A stretch of DNA of 50,802 nt, taken from assembly GCA_030447415.1 (NCBI GenBank), contig JAUJOZ010000025.1:1-50802 (forward strand). The letters run 5' to 3'. The translations under genes were made by a program, and so were the position numbers. This DNA comes from Thermomicrobiales bacterium. GTDB taxonomy: Bacteria; Chloroflexota; Chloroflexia; Thermomicrobiales; UBA6265. The notes beneath the pieces were generated by a model. It was not told the DNA's origin. It did no database searches and saw nothing but the letters and a program-made list of their open reading frames with translations. Shown here one piece after another: positions 17,872 through 25,878 of this stretch (positions within the stretch are counted from its first letter, which is position 1; every line of letters begins with the position of its first letter).

Positions 17872-18614
17872 ACGCGATGGACGACGCGGCCCGTCTCGCT
17901 GCTCTCGCCCGCCGCGCGGCGGACGAGGTCGAACCCGGGATGACGCTGGGACTCGGCTCCGGATCGACTGCGGAAGCGGTCGTCCGCGAACTGGGCGCCC
18001 GCGTGGCGGCCGGCCTTGCGGTCAGCGGTGTGCCCTCGTCCGAGCGGACGGCGACGCTGGCGCGGCAGCTCGGCATCCCGCTCCAGGCGCTCGGCGACGT
18101 GGCGCGACTGGATCTGGGGATCGACGGGGCAGACGAGATCGACCCAAGGCTGGACTTGGTGAAGGGGCGGGGTGGGGCCTTCCTGTGGGAGAAGCTGGTC
18201 GCCCTCGCGTGCGACCGCTATGTCATCGTGGCGGCGGCCGAGAAGCTGGTCGAGCGGCTCGGGTCGCGGGCACCGCTCCCGGTCGAGGTGATTCCCTTTG
18301 GACGGCGCCAGACGGCGGCGCGGCTGGAGGCGCTCGGCCTGCGGCCGTCGTTACGGGTGCGGCCGGACGCGTCGCGGGACGCCAACGCGCCCGGCGGTGA
18401 GCCGGTGCCGTTCGTGACGGACAGCGGCAACCACGTCCTCGACTGCGCCGTCGGCCCGATCACCGACGTCCCGGCCCTCGCCACCGCGATCAAGGCGGTC
18501 CCCGGCGTCGTCGAGCACGGGCTCTTCGTCGGCTTCGCCCAGCGCGTCCTTGTCGTCGACGCCGACGGGACGGTGCGCGCGCTGGACCGGGGCGCGGGGC
18601 AAGCCGGGCGATAG
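17868..18614 (+). CDS. rpiA: Ribose-5-phosphate isomerase A
   Basis: 248 residues. GTG start at 17868 overlaps the pgl stop (GTGA). An internal ATG three codons later is also possible. Interconverts ribulose-5-phosphate and ribose-5-phosphate. Seen: GLGSGSTAEAVVRELG (phosphate loop), SSERTATLARQLGIP, the catalytic IDGADEID, VKGRGGAFLWEKLVA with the active-site Glu, and the C-terminal HGLFVGFAQRVLV. An insertion (about 165-178, DASRDANAPGGEP) lengthens the protein compared with the usual 220 residues. Last gene of the zwf-opcA-pgl-rpiA operon. Confidence 0.93.
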   Translation: MNAMDDAARLAALARRAADEVEPGMTLGLGSGSTAEAVVRELGARVAAGLAVSGVPSSERTATLARQLGIPLQALGDVARLDLGIDGADEIDPRLDLVKGRGGAFLWEKLVALACDRYVIVAAAEKLVERLGSRAPLPVEVIPFGRRQTAARLEALGLRPSLRVRPDASRDANAPGGEPVPFVTDSGNHVLDCAVGPITDVPALATAIKAVPGVVEHGLFVGFAQRVLVVDADGTVRALDRGAGQAGR

Positions 18615-18754
18615 CCGACTCGCCTCCAAGAACCTTCTTCTGCCAGGAAATCGCATCCTAGGGGCGCGGCCCATCACCCCGTAAGTCACATTGAGCATGG
18701 CGTCGGAACGGGGCACCCCGAGCAGCACCCCCGCCACCATCGCGTCCGTTCCCC

Positions 18755-19177
18755 CTATTCCGAGGCCAACCCGGTGAGACGTTCGAGGTGGGTCAAGAGG
18801 TCGTCGAAGGTGCCGCCGGCACCGGGATTGACCTCGATCCGATAGACCCGATCGGTGCGGGTCGACACGTAGATGGTGCCGAGGAGGCGAGCGGCGCCCG
18901 GGTCGCTGCGTGCGGGCCAGGGTCGGTCGTAGACGGCAACGGCGACGATCTTGTCGTCGTACACCCCGCCGATTTGGACGTCGTGTCGGTGGGCGTTCGT
19001 GCCCATGTGAGCGAGGAGCTCCGGCGGGATCGGGATGTCGACGTCGTAGATCTCGGGTGACCGGTCGGGGCCGGCCGGGGCTGTCCCCGAGGCGGCAGGG
19101 TCGCGGTCGGAACCAGGCACGACGGGGAAACTCGCAGCGTCACCCTGACCCGTTGACCGAAACGGCCCGTCATCCAT
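18755..19177 (-). CDS. Conserved hypothetical protein
   Basis: 140 residues, ATG at 19177 after GGGGGCAGG. The first 40 residues are low-complexity Pro/Ala/Asp. The rest looks like a folded alpha/beta domain (EIYDVDIPIPPELLAHMG, VQIGGVYDDKIVAVAVYDRP, LLGTIYVSTRTDRVYRIEV, FDDLLTHLERLTG). No signal peptide or membrane segment. I do not recognise the family. It lies convergent to rpiA with no clear terminator between them. Confidence 0.5.
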   Translation of the reverse strand: MDDGPFRSTGQGDAASFPVVPGSDRDPAASGTAPAGPDRSPEIYDVDIPIPPELLAHMGTNAHRHDVQIGGVYDDKIVAVAVYDRPWPARSDPGAARLLGTIYVSTRTDRVYRIEVNPGAGGTFDDLLTHLERLTGLASE

Positions 19178-19392
19178 CCCGCGCCTGCCCCCAGCGTGAT
19201 TGCCCGTCGTCGATCGCGTCGTCCCCGCGGTCGGCGGCCCGCCCCCCGGCGGGGCGAGCGGCGGGCGGTTGCCGACGCGAGCCCCGCACGGTGGGCCCAG
19301 CGCCGACCGCGCGGGTGGGATCGTTCGGCGAGTATACCGCCGCGCGACCCGGTCAACGGGGGCGACGGGACGAGGCAGTCCGCGTCCCCGAA

Positions 19393-21723
19393 CTAACGTG
19401 AGCCGCCCCGCCGGACGCCCTCGCCGTCCTCGCGGCGGACCCGGAAGCGAGCCGGACCGGTGCGGTCGAAGCGGCGGCCGGGACCGACACTCGGGTCCGG
19501 CGCCGGTGGACGCGGGGTGTCATTGCGATCGCGATCGGATCCGTCGCGGTCGAGGCGCACGCCGCCGACGCGAACATCACGGCGGGGGCCGCTCCGGAAG
19601 CCTTCCCGCGGACGGTCCCACCGACGGTCGCTTCCCCGGCCGTCGCGCCCGCCGTCACGTCCCCGGTTGGCGTCGAAGCGGTCACGGGCGAAGCCGCCAC
19701 CACCCCGCTCCGGCCGGCCAGGACCGGGCTGGGCGGTGGCGATTTCGGCGTGGACGGGCCGGCCCTTCATGGTGGCGGTTTGCAGGGCCTGGAGGACGCA
19801 GTCGACTAACTCCTGGGGGATGTCGACGAAGGTGTAGGTGTCGAGGATATCGATGGCGCCAATGCTCCGACCGGGGATGCGCGCCTCATTGGCGATGGCG
19901 CCGACAACGTCCTGCGGGCGCACGCCCTGGTTGCGGCCGACGTTGAGGACGAGACGAGTCATCCCGGTCTCGCCGCGTCCAGTGCCGGCGGCGGCGAAGG
20001 TGGCGACGTCGTCCTCCTGCAGCTCCGGCGGCGTGCCGCGGCCGGTCTCGTCGGCGTAGAGCTTGAGGATCGCCGCGGCGACGTCGAGCGCGTCGTACTC
20101 CTCGGCCAAGTCGCCGACGACGTCGCGATAGGTGTCGAACGTGTCGGCGCCGAGCACCTCCCGCACTTGCTCCTTCATCGCCTCCCGCCGGCGCTCCGCG
20201 ACATCAGCGGCGGTCGGCAGGCGGCGGAATTCGATCCGGGCGCGGATGATCCGCTCGATCTGACGGAGCCAGCGAGTTTCGCGGGGGGTGACGAGGGTGA
20301 TCGCCGCGCCGGCGCGGCCGGCGCGGCCGGTGCGGCCGATGCGGTGAACGTAGGCCTCGGCGCTCTCGGGGACGTCGTAGTTGATGACGTGACTGACGTC
20401 GGGGATGTCGAGACCCCGGGCGGCGACATCGGTGGCGATCAGGATGTCGGCCTGACCGGAGCGGAAGCGGCGCATGACGCGGTCGCGCTGCGCCTGGGAC
20501 AGGTCGCCGTGGAGCGTCTCGACGCCGTAGCCACGGGCCATCAACGCCTCGCCCAGCTCGTCGACGCCGAGCTTGGTTCGACAGAAGATCATCGCCAGCG
20601 GGGGAGTCTCGGCGTCGAGGATGCGGGTCAGGGCGTCGATCTTCCGGGCGCGAGGGATTTCGTAGGCGGTTTGGTGCGTCTCCGGCACAGTCATCTGCTT
20701 GCCGGCGATGGTGATCCGCTCCGGGTCGCGGAGGTAGCGCTGGGCCAGATCGACGATGCGCGGCGGCATCGTTGCCGAGAAGAGCGCGCTCTGACGCTCG
20801 CTCGGGACCGGGGCGTGTTCGAGGATCCACTCGATGTCCTCGATGAAGCCCATGTCGAGCATCTCGTCGGCCTCGTCGAGGACGAAGAAGCGGATGCTGT
20901 CGAGGTTGAGCGTGCCGCGGCGCATGTGGTCCATGACGCGGCCGGGGGTACCAACGACGATGTGGACGCCCCGCTGGAGTCCGCGGAACTGGCGCTCGTA
21001 GGGTTGGCCGCCGTAGATGGGGAGGGTCTCGACCTCCTTGTGGCGGCCGTATTTGTGGAGTGCCTCGGCGACCTGGATCGCCAGCTCGCGGGTCGGGCAG
21101 AGGACGAGGGCCTGGGCGCGGCGATTGCGGGGGTCGATCACCTCGATGATCGGGAGGCCGTAGGCGGCGGTCTTGCCGGAGCCGGTCTGGGCCTGGGCGA
21201 TGACGTCGCGACCGGCGAGGAGCACGGGGATGGTGCGCAACTGGATGGGCGTCGGCTCTTCGTAGCCGACGTCGCGGATGCTACGAAGCAGGGCGCCACT
21301 GAGCCCGAGGTCCTCGAAGCTCGGGGCGAGTTCATCGCCATCGGCAGCGGGCGCGGCGTTACCGCCCTCCGCCTGGCGGCTGCGTTGGGGCGCCGCGACC
21401 GGCGCGGGCGGGGTTGCGGCACGGCGTACCTCGGCGGCCGGCGGCGCGGGGAGCGGACGCGGCTCGGGCGGCGCGGCCTCCTGCACCGGGGCGCGGGGCG
21501 GCTCGAGGTCACGGACCGGGACCGGCGCGTCGCCCGGCGCGGTCGCCACCGGCGCGATCGGCTCGTCCACGGCCGCCGTCACGGGCGCCGGGGGCGGGGT
21601 CTCGGGCGAGGGCTCGTCGTTGGTGATCGCACCGCTTTCGCAGGCCTCAGGGAGGCTCCGGGGCTGGTCCGGTCGGCCACCAGCGAGGCCGGCATCAAGG
21701 TCATTGTCATTTGGAGCGGTCAT
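19393..21723 (-). CDS. deaD: DEAD-box RNA helicase (DeaD/CsdA-like)
   Basis: 776 residues. ATG at 21723 chosen because the weak GAGG site sits there and the next upstream start adds unrelated sequence. Unwinds RNA with ATP; relatives act in ribosome assembly and mRNA decay, often in the cold. Order: a 130-residue Pro/Ala-rich disordered N-terminus; Q motif (SFEDLGLS...PTPIQ, 135-161); AQTGSGKT 178-185; PTREL 210-214; TPGR 259-262; DEAD 283-286; SAT 316-318; an HRIGRTGRAGRAG box; a DbpA-type RNA-binding domain about 588-662 (MTRLVLNVGRNQGVRPQDV). It ends in an Arg/Gly/Asp-rich tail 663-776 like RGG boxes. The long disordered ends are notable. Confidence 0.92.
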   Translation of the reverse strand: MTAPNDNDLDAGLAGGRPDQPRSLPEACESGAITNDEPSPETPPPAPVTAAVDEPIAPVATAPGDAPVPVRDLEPPRAPVQEAAPPEPRPLPAPPAAEVRRAATPPAPVAAPQRSRQAEGGNAAPAADGDELAPSFEDLGLSGALLRSIRDVGYEEPTPIQLRTIPVLLAGRDVIAQAQTGSGKTAAYGLPIIEVIDPRNRRAQALVLCPTRELAIQVAEALHKYGRHKEVETLPIYGGQPYERQFRGLQRGVHIVVGTPGRVMDHMRRGTLNLDSIRFFVLDEADEMLDMGFIEDIEWILEHAPVPSERQSALFSATMPPRIVDLAQRYLRDPERITIAGKQMTVPETHQTAYEIPRARKIDALTRILDAETPPLAMIFCRTKLGVDELGEALMARGYGVETLHGDLSQAQRDRVMRRFRSGQADILIATDVAARGLDIPDVSHVINYDVPESAEAYVHRIGRTGRAGRAGAAITLVTPRETRWLRQIERIIRARIEFRRLPTAADVAERRREAMKEQVREVLGADTFDTYRDVVGDLAEEYDALDVAAAILKLYADETGRGTPPELQEDDVATFAAAGTGRGETGMTRLVLNVGRNQGVRPQDVVGAIANEARIPGRSIGAIDILDTYTFVDIPQELVDCVLQALQTATMKGRPVHAEIATAQPGPGRPERGGGGFARDRFDANRGRDGGRDGRGSDRRWDRPREGFRSGPRRDVRVGGVRLDRDGSDRDRNDTPRPPAPDPSVGPGRRFDRTGPARFRVRREDGEGVRRGGSR

Positions 21724-22053
21724 CGGTGGCCTCAATTCAGCGGTGGGGCCGCAGCACGTCATGCGCGGCCGGGCGACAGGCACCCCGCCGCGGGGACCGC
21801 GGCACCAGTGCCCTTCCCTTCCGCACGCGCTATGCCGGTGTCATCAAGAAGCAGGCGACGGGAGCCGAGGGGATGGAGGACGGGAAGGCTCTTGATGCCA
21901 GCATACCGTACTTATGTCTAGCAGTCGAGGTGGCGCGGCGATGACGCTCAGCGCAGTCGCCTATCGCGTGTCAATGGGGTCGATGCCTGGGCGAAACATG
22001 CGTCGCCCTTTCAGAACATAGCGGCAATGAGACGGCATTGCCTCGGGCGTTGG
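21724..22053. other. 5' leader of the helicase gene and gap to the DCC gene
   Basis: 330 bases. Holds a probable minus-strand promoter (21900-21928), giving the helicase mRNA a leader of about 170 bases, long as in other cold-shock helicases. No separate gene seen. Confidence 0.35.
21900..21928 (-). promoter_or_regulatory. Putative promoter of the DEAD-box helicase
   Basis: Minus strand TCGACT (21923-21928), 17-bp spacer, TATGCT (21900-21905). Same -10 hexamer as before the Cys-rich gene at 521. Confidence 0.4.
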
Positions 22054-22437
22054 TCAGGTGCCGTCCTCCGCCGCGCCGCGAAACAGGAAGCGGGCGAAGA
22101 AGTCGCGGTTCTGGGCGACGAGGCGGTAGCCGAACTCAACGAGCCAGACGACAGGGCGGCGGGCGGCGAGGCGGGTGAGTGCCGGGTGCCATCCGATTTC
22201 TTCGAGGACGAAGAGCAAGGCCCGGCCGGCTTTCAGGTGGCGGCCGTCGCCGGTGAGAACCTGGACGGCGCGCTCGGAGCGCGCCCGCAGATTGGGCGTC
22301 ATCGGTGGGGAGGGGCACGTCTGGTACGGCTCCGGTCGGAACCGGGCCGCGCGGTCATGCCGCCTGACCCAGGCGACGGTGTTGCGTCAGAGGAGTCAGT
22401 CGCCGTCGTAGATGAGCCAGTGGGGGCGATCGGTCAC
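22054..22437 (-). CDS. DCC-family (DUF393) thiol oxidoreductase with TGA at both CxxC positions, candidate selenoprotein
   Basis: Read from the GTG at 22437 to TGA at 22054 the frame encodes 127 residues, if TGA codons 14 and 17 (22396-22398 and 22387-22389) are read through. The start is HWLIYDGD-TGA-LL-TGA-RN, then TVAWVRRHDRAARF. This matches the DCC-family signature YDGDCxxCRxxV/AWVRRxD exactly, with both redox cysteines replaced by TGA. The remaining protein (ERAVQVLTGDGRHLKAGRAL, EEIGWHPALTRLAARRP, WLVEFGYRLVAQNRDFFARF) fits the family to its normal end with no other stop or frameshift. Standard calling would keep only 22054-22302. Either both residues are selenocysteine (UxxU), helped by the hairpin at 22359-22377, or it is a pseudogene with two precise TGC-to-TGA changes. 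GGAG lies 13 bases before the GTG. Confidence 0.6.
22359..22377 (-). promoter_or_regulatory. Candidate bacterial SECIS stem-loop
   Basis: On the minus strand GTCGCCTG-GGT-CAGGCGGC forms an 8-bp stem (one G-U pair) with a GGU loop. The loop lies 17 bases after the second TGA and 26 after the first. The published bacterial SECIS pattern asks for a stem-loop with a G among the first loop bases about 16-37 bases after the UGA. Both TGAs fit. Confidence 0.4.
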
Positions 22438-22832
22438 GGCAGGGCGCTCCAGGGTGTGAGACCGGCACGGACACGGGCGGCGCGGGGAGCATACCGCACG
22501 TCGCGAAGAGGGTGGGGTGTCAACGGCCGGGCGCCGCTACAGGGTTAGGACAACCCGGGAGCCGACGGACCGCTGCTTGCCGGTTCCGAGTGCGCGCCGC
22601 CGCGCGGGGTACGAGCGCCCCGACCCGGTCGGGAACAGAGACCAGCACCGCGCGGCCTTGGGCACGGGTGCAGCAAGCGGCGCCCCTACGCCGGCGCCGA
22701 TGGGCATCTCCGGGGGCGCCGCAGTCGGCGACCGTGGGCGGTGACACCTGAGAAGCTCCGCGCCGCATCCACGCCTTGGGCTGCACCGTCGCTCGCCCTC
22801 TCGCCGAGCAAGGCGACAGCCGCTCCCCGCCT
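22438..22832. other. Intergenic stretch upstream of the DCC gene
   Basis: 395 bases without a supported gene. A TATGCT box on the minus strand (22488-22493) with a poorly spaced TTGACA (22518-22523) lies about 50 bases before the DCC start. A short hairpin (GGGTT-AGGAC-AACCC) is at about 22541-22555. Confidence 0.3.
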
Positions 22833-23360
22833 TTATGCCCGCACGAAGGCGGCGCGCAGTTCCGAAGGAATACGGCGGGGGCGACCGGTCGCGGCATCGA
22901 CGTAGGCCCACTCGGTCCGCGCCTGAACCAGGAGATCGCCCGAAGGCGCGGGGACAGCGGCGGGCGGGAGGAGGCCATCGCGGGGCGGACCGGCAGCGAG
23001 ATCGGCCGGGGTGAGGCGGTGGATCTCGTAGGCGCGGACGGCGCGGGCGCCCTCGAGTCGGACGCCCCAGGTCGTGACGCGCAGCGCGTCACCGGCGAGG
23101 GCGGGCCGGAGGTAGTCGATCTCGTGGCGGCGGGCGATGAAGACGCCGCCGATCCCCCGCAGGCGCTCCACGTCGTAGCCGGCGGCGGCGGCATGATCGA
23201 TCGCCGCCTGTTCGAGGAAGTTGAGGTAGGTGGCGTTGTTGACGTGGCCGAGCGGGTCGAGCTGATGGTGGCGGACACGGAAGTGGGCAAGGTAGGCGTG
23301 GGTCGCCCCGGCAAGCGACGGCGGCGGCCAGCCTGACCGCTCCAGCCGACTCCCCTCCAT
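22833..23360 (-). CDS. Hotdog-fold acyl-CoA thioesterase (4HBT family)
   Basis: 175 residues, ATG at 23360; the open frame extends upstream but only as Pro/Arg-rich non-coding sequence overlapping the previous gene. The HLDPLGHVNN-type motif is here HHQLDPLGHVNNATYLNFLE at about residues 30-49. Its Asp is the usual catalytic residue of 4-hydroxybenzoyl-CoA thioesterase-like proteins. HEIDYLRPALAGDALRVTTW is the second conserved strand pair. Likely hydrolyses a fatty or aromatic acyl-CoA in the cytoplasm; the substrate is unknown. It starts 28 bases after the stop of the DUF6909-like gene, so the two are probably co-transcribed. Confidence 0.8.
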   Translation of the reverse strand: MEGSRLERSGWPPPSLAGATHAYLAHFRVRHHQLDPLGHVNNATYLNFLEQAAIDHAAAAGYDVERLRGIGGVFIARRHEIDYLRPALAGDALRVTTWGVRLEGARAVRAYEIHRLTPADLAAGPPRDGLLPPAAVPAPSGDLLVQARTEWAYVDAATGRPRRIPSELRAAFVRA

Positions 23361-23388
23361 CACCCGCCCGTCGCCGCGCGTCGAGCGC

Positions 23389-25254
23389 TCACCGCGCCCG
23401 GAGGGCGGCGGCCGGGACGGACGCGGCCGCTGCCTCGTCGGAGACCGCGATGCCAACCTGGGCGAAGACGCGACGGAGAATGGCGATGGTGGAAGCGTAG
23501 GTCGAGTCCATGCCGTGGTAGGACAGTCCGCGGGCGCCGAGGGTCTGAGCGCGGGTATAGGGCGTGTCCGAAGCGTAATGGATGATGCCGAGGTCAAGCA
23601 TGCCGGGACTCTGCAGGCGCAGGTTGATCGCCTCCTCGGCGGGATAGCGGCGGAGGAAGACGTCCTCGTAGATGGCGTCGAGATAGGGGCCGGCCTCCAT
23701 CTCGACCACCGTGTAGTTCTCGCGGTAGTAGAAGTCGAGGTAGCCCTGGTTCTGTAGGTAGGTACCTTTGACAGTCACCGCCTTCTGGTTGTCGAGCGCG
23801 GCGCCGTAGACGAGGAAGGGGGCAAGGTCCTCGTAGCCGAAGCAGTTGTCGAACCAGTAGGTGTTCTCGGAGTGCTCGTCATAGACGACGTTGGCGATCA
23901 TGACGTCGCCGATGCGGCCGTTGAGGGTGGCGGCCTTGCCGAGGATGTAGACGCCGCGGAGCTGGTCGGTCGCCATCCCGACCTGGGTTATGATGTGGTA
24001 GGCGGCCAGTCCGAGCGGGTAGTTGACGTTGACGACGATGGCGTCGGAGGGGTGGGGGTCGAGGCGACCGTCGTCGGTCCCGCCGAGCCGGCAATCGAAG
24101 GCGGCCGGGTCGAGTTTGGCGAGCTCGATCACCTGGACGCCGACGTCGATCGCGCCGCGGGGCTCGACAGTATGGATGCCGCGCTCACGCTCCTCCTCGG
24201 TGCGCCGCGCCCGCTCGCGCTCCATGCCGTGCCCCGCGAAGTAGGAGCGGGCGGCGAAGTAGAGCAGGTTCTCCCAGGACGAGCGGGTTTCGCCGGCGCG
24301 CAACTTCTCCAGTTCCGGTTTGAGCTCTGGGTGGCCGGTGCGCTCGATGAAGGCAGTGAGCTCCGCCTTGCGCCGGGTGGCAGTGCCGGAGAGGACGTTG
24401 ATGACGCTGTGGGTGTTGGAGGAGACGAAATAGACCGGCCGGTCGGGTACGCCGAGCTCATGCAGGAGGACGGCAACCGGCGCCCACCACTGGCGGGTGG
24501 AGCGGGCGTAGCCGAGATGGCTGCCACCGAGCATGCGCAGCGTGTAACGCTTGCGGTCGGCGGCCATCTTCGCCAGGTTAGTCCAGAGGGCGGCACCCCA
24601 AACGGTCTGGAGGCGCTGCCAGTCGTTCGGTGCCAGGAGGAGGCGCTCGCCAAGTCGGACCAGCGTCTCCCCCGCGGGCGGTGGTTCACCGGCGGTGACG
24701 GCGCGGACAACCGCGGCGAGCTCGAGGTCGTCGGCGAAGAGGCGGTGGAATTTGTTCCACTCGATCTGAAAAGCGACGATCGTCGGGATCAGGTCGTCGA
24801 GGTCGGAGGCGGAGGCGATGTAGGCGGCGAGGGTCTGGGCACCGTCATAGAGCCATCGCCGCCGGCGCCCCGGCGCCGAGACGACGGTCCAGGTCTCCAT
24901 CCGGTCGTAGCCGGCCCGGACGAACGCCCGGTGGGTCTGGCCAAGGACGATGTCGCGGACGTCGACAACGCAGGCGGGGAGGCGCTGGACGGAATAGACG
25001 AAGGCGTTGAGGTCAGGCGCGGCCTCGGCGGCACCGGCATGGAGCGACGGCGCCGCCGTGAGGTGCGCCGCCTCCAGGCTGGCGACACCGATGGCGCCCG
25101 AGCTCTGGAGCAGCGTGGTGTAGGTGCGGACGTACAGGTCGACCTCGCGCTTGCCGGCACCGGTGCCGTGGACGCCGCGGGGCACGACGTCGAGCGGCCC
25201 ACCGGCGGAGCGGCCGTTCGCGTCGAGCTGGTGCCGATCCTCGGGTCGTTCCAC
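23389..25254 (-). CDS. DUF6909-like large conserved protein
   Basis: 621 residues, GTG start at 25254 with GAGGCGA upstream. No signal or membrane segment, so probably cytoplasmic. The N-terminal 350 residues are helical (LQSSGAIGVASLEAAHL, NKFHRLFADDLELAAVVRA). The C-terminal part has strongly patterned motifs: GKAATLNGRIGDVMIANVVYDEH, DNQKAVTVKGTYLQNQG and VVEMEAGPYLDAIYE. The last resembles the MEA/MES motif of purine nucleoside phosphorylase-type enzymes, which suggests a nucleosidase/phosphorylase-like C-terminal domain. I believe it belongs to the uncharacterised DUF6909 group. Function unknown. Precedes the thioesterase in one operon. Confidence 0.6.
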   Translation of the reverse strand: MERPEDRHQLDANGRSAGGPLDVVPRGVHGTGAGKREVDLYVRTYTTLLQSSGAIGVASLEAAHLTAAPSLHAGAAEAAPDLNAFVYSVQRLPACVVDVRDIVLGQTHRAFVRAGYDRMETWTVVSAPGRRRRWLYDGAQTLAAYIASASDLDDLIPTIVAFQIEWNKFHRLFADDLELAAVVRAVTAGEPPPAGETLVRLGERLLLAPNDWQRLQTVWGAALWTNLAKMAADRKRYTLRMLGGSHLGYARSTRQWWAPVAVLLHELGVPDRPVYFVSSNTHSVINVLSGTATRRKAELTAFIERTGHPELKPELEKLRAGETRSSWENLLYFAARSYFAGHGMERERARRTEEERERGIHTVEPRGAIDVGVQVIELAKLDPAAFDCRLGGTDDGRLDPHPSDAIVVNVNYPLGLAAYHIITQVGMATDQLRGVYILGKAATLNGRIGDVMIANVVYDEHSENTYWFDNCFGYEDLAPFLVYGAALDNQKAVTVKGTYLQNQGYLDFYYRENYTVVEMEAGPYLDAIYEDVFLRRYPAEEAINLRLQSPGMLDLGIIHYASDTPYTRAQTLGARGLSYHGMDSTYASTIAILRRVFAQVGIAVSDEAAAASVPAAALRAR

Positions 25255-25878
25255 GGGTCGCCTCGGAAACGAGGGGGCAGCGCTCGGCTGCCGGGTTCAC
25301 GGTTCGGTCTTGGCCGCGCAGTATAGCGGAGGGGCCGGTCGCGGTGGATGAACGAAACACTCTGCCGGGGCGCGCAACACCTCGGCCACCCGACCGTTTC
25401 TGTTAGCGAGCGTGCGGGGCGTGGCGGGCGAGGAGCGCGATGCTGGGTTCGATGCGGACTCCGGACCGCGCCTTGCCGGCGGACGAGCGGGCGACCGGTC
25501 CGGGCTCCGAGGCGGGGGGATCGCCCTTGCTCATCGCGCCACATGGGCGTTCACGCCACGCTCGGCGCGCTCCCTCGACTTCGTCTGCCGGTACTGCTGC
25601 CGGCGGCTGGGGAGCGCCGCGCCGGAAGACGCGGTCAGGCCCGTCCTCATCGGCGGCGCCAACGCCTTGTCAGGCCCCCAGCGCATCGCCTATTCTGTGA
25701 CGTATCGGTCAATGCGTCCGTACACCGACGCGCCCGAGACCCGGCGGCCGTGAACCGCCGATCCTCGGCCCGTGCCGGAGCACTGGTTGCGCCCGTTCGG
25801 GCCACACCGGGACCATCCAGGCGCCGGGCCGCCGACCCGTCGACTTGCCACACCCGATCGCGCTAATCACAGGGACCG
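25255..25878. other. Divergent promoter region, no gene recognised
   Basis: 624 bases between divergent genes. A TATACT -10-like box on the minus strand lies near 25320-25326, about 70 bases before the DUF6909-like start. Open frames here (for example 25412-25753 on plus) show no family pattern or ribosome site and are left out. Confidence 0.3.

Noticed and set aside
20167..21921. Long plus-strand frame opposite the DEAD-box helicase
   Set aside because: Low-complexity Val/Asp/Gly/Glu translation. The minus strand has all helicase motifs, so this is a shadow frame.
22387..22398. TGA as a sense codon in a changed genetic code
   Set aside because: TGA is used as a normal stop by several clear genes in the window (for example opcA, pgl and folC), so a genome-wide reassignment is excluded. 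Context-dependent recoding or a pseudogene remain.
23872..25326. Plus-strand frame of 484 codons opposite the DUF6909-like gene
   Set aside because: Acidic, repetitive composition and no ribosome site. The minus-strand protein has clear conserved motifs.
25412..25753. Possible 113-residue gene in the divergent gap
   Set aside because: No ribosome site, no family pattern, and overlapping frames are equally open.
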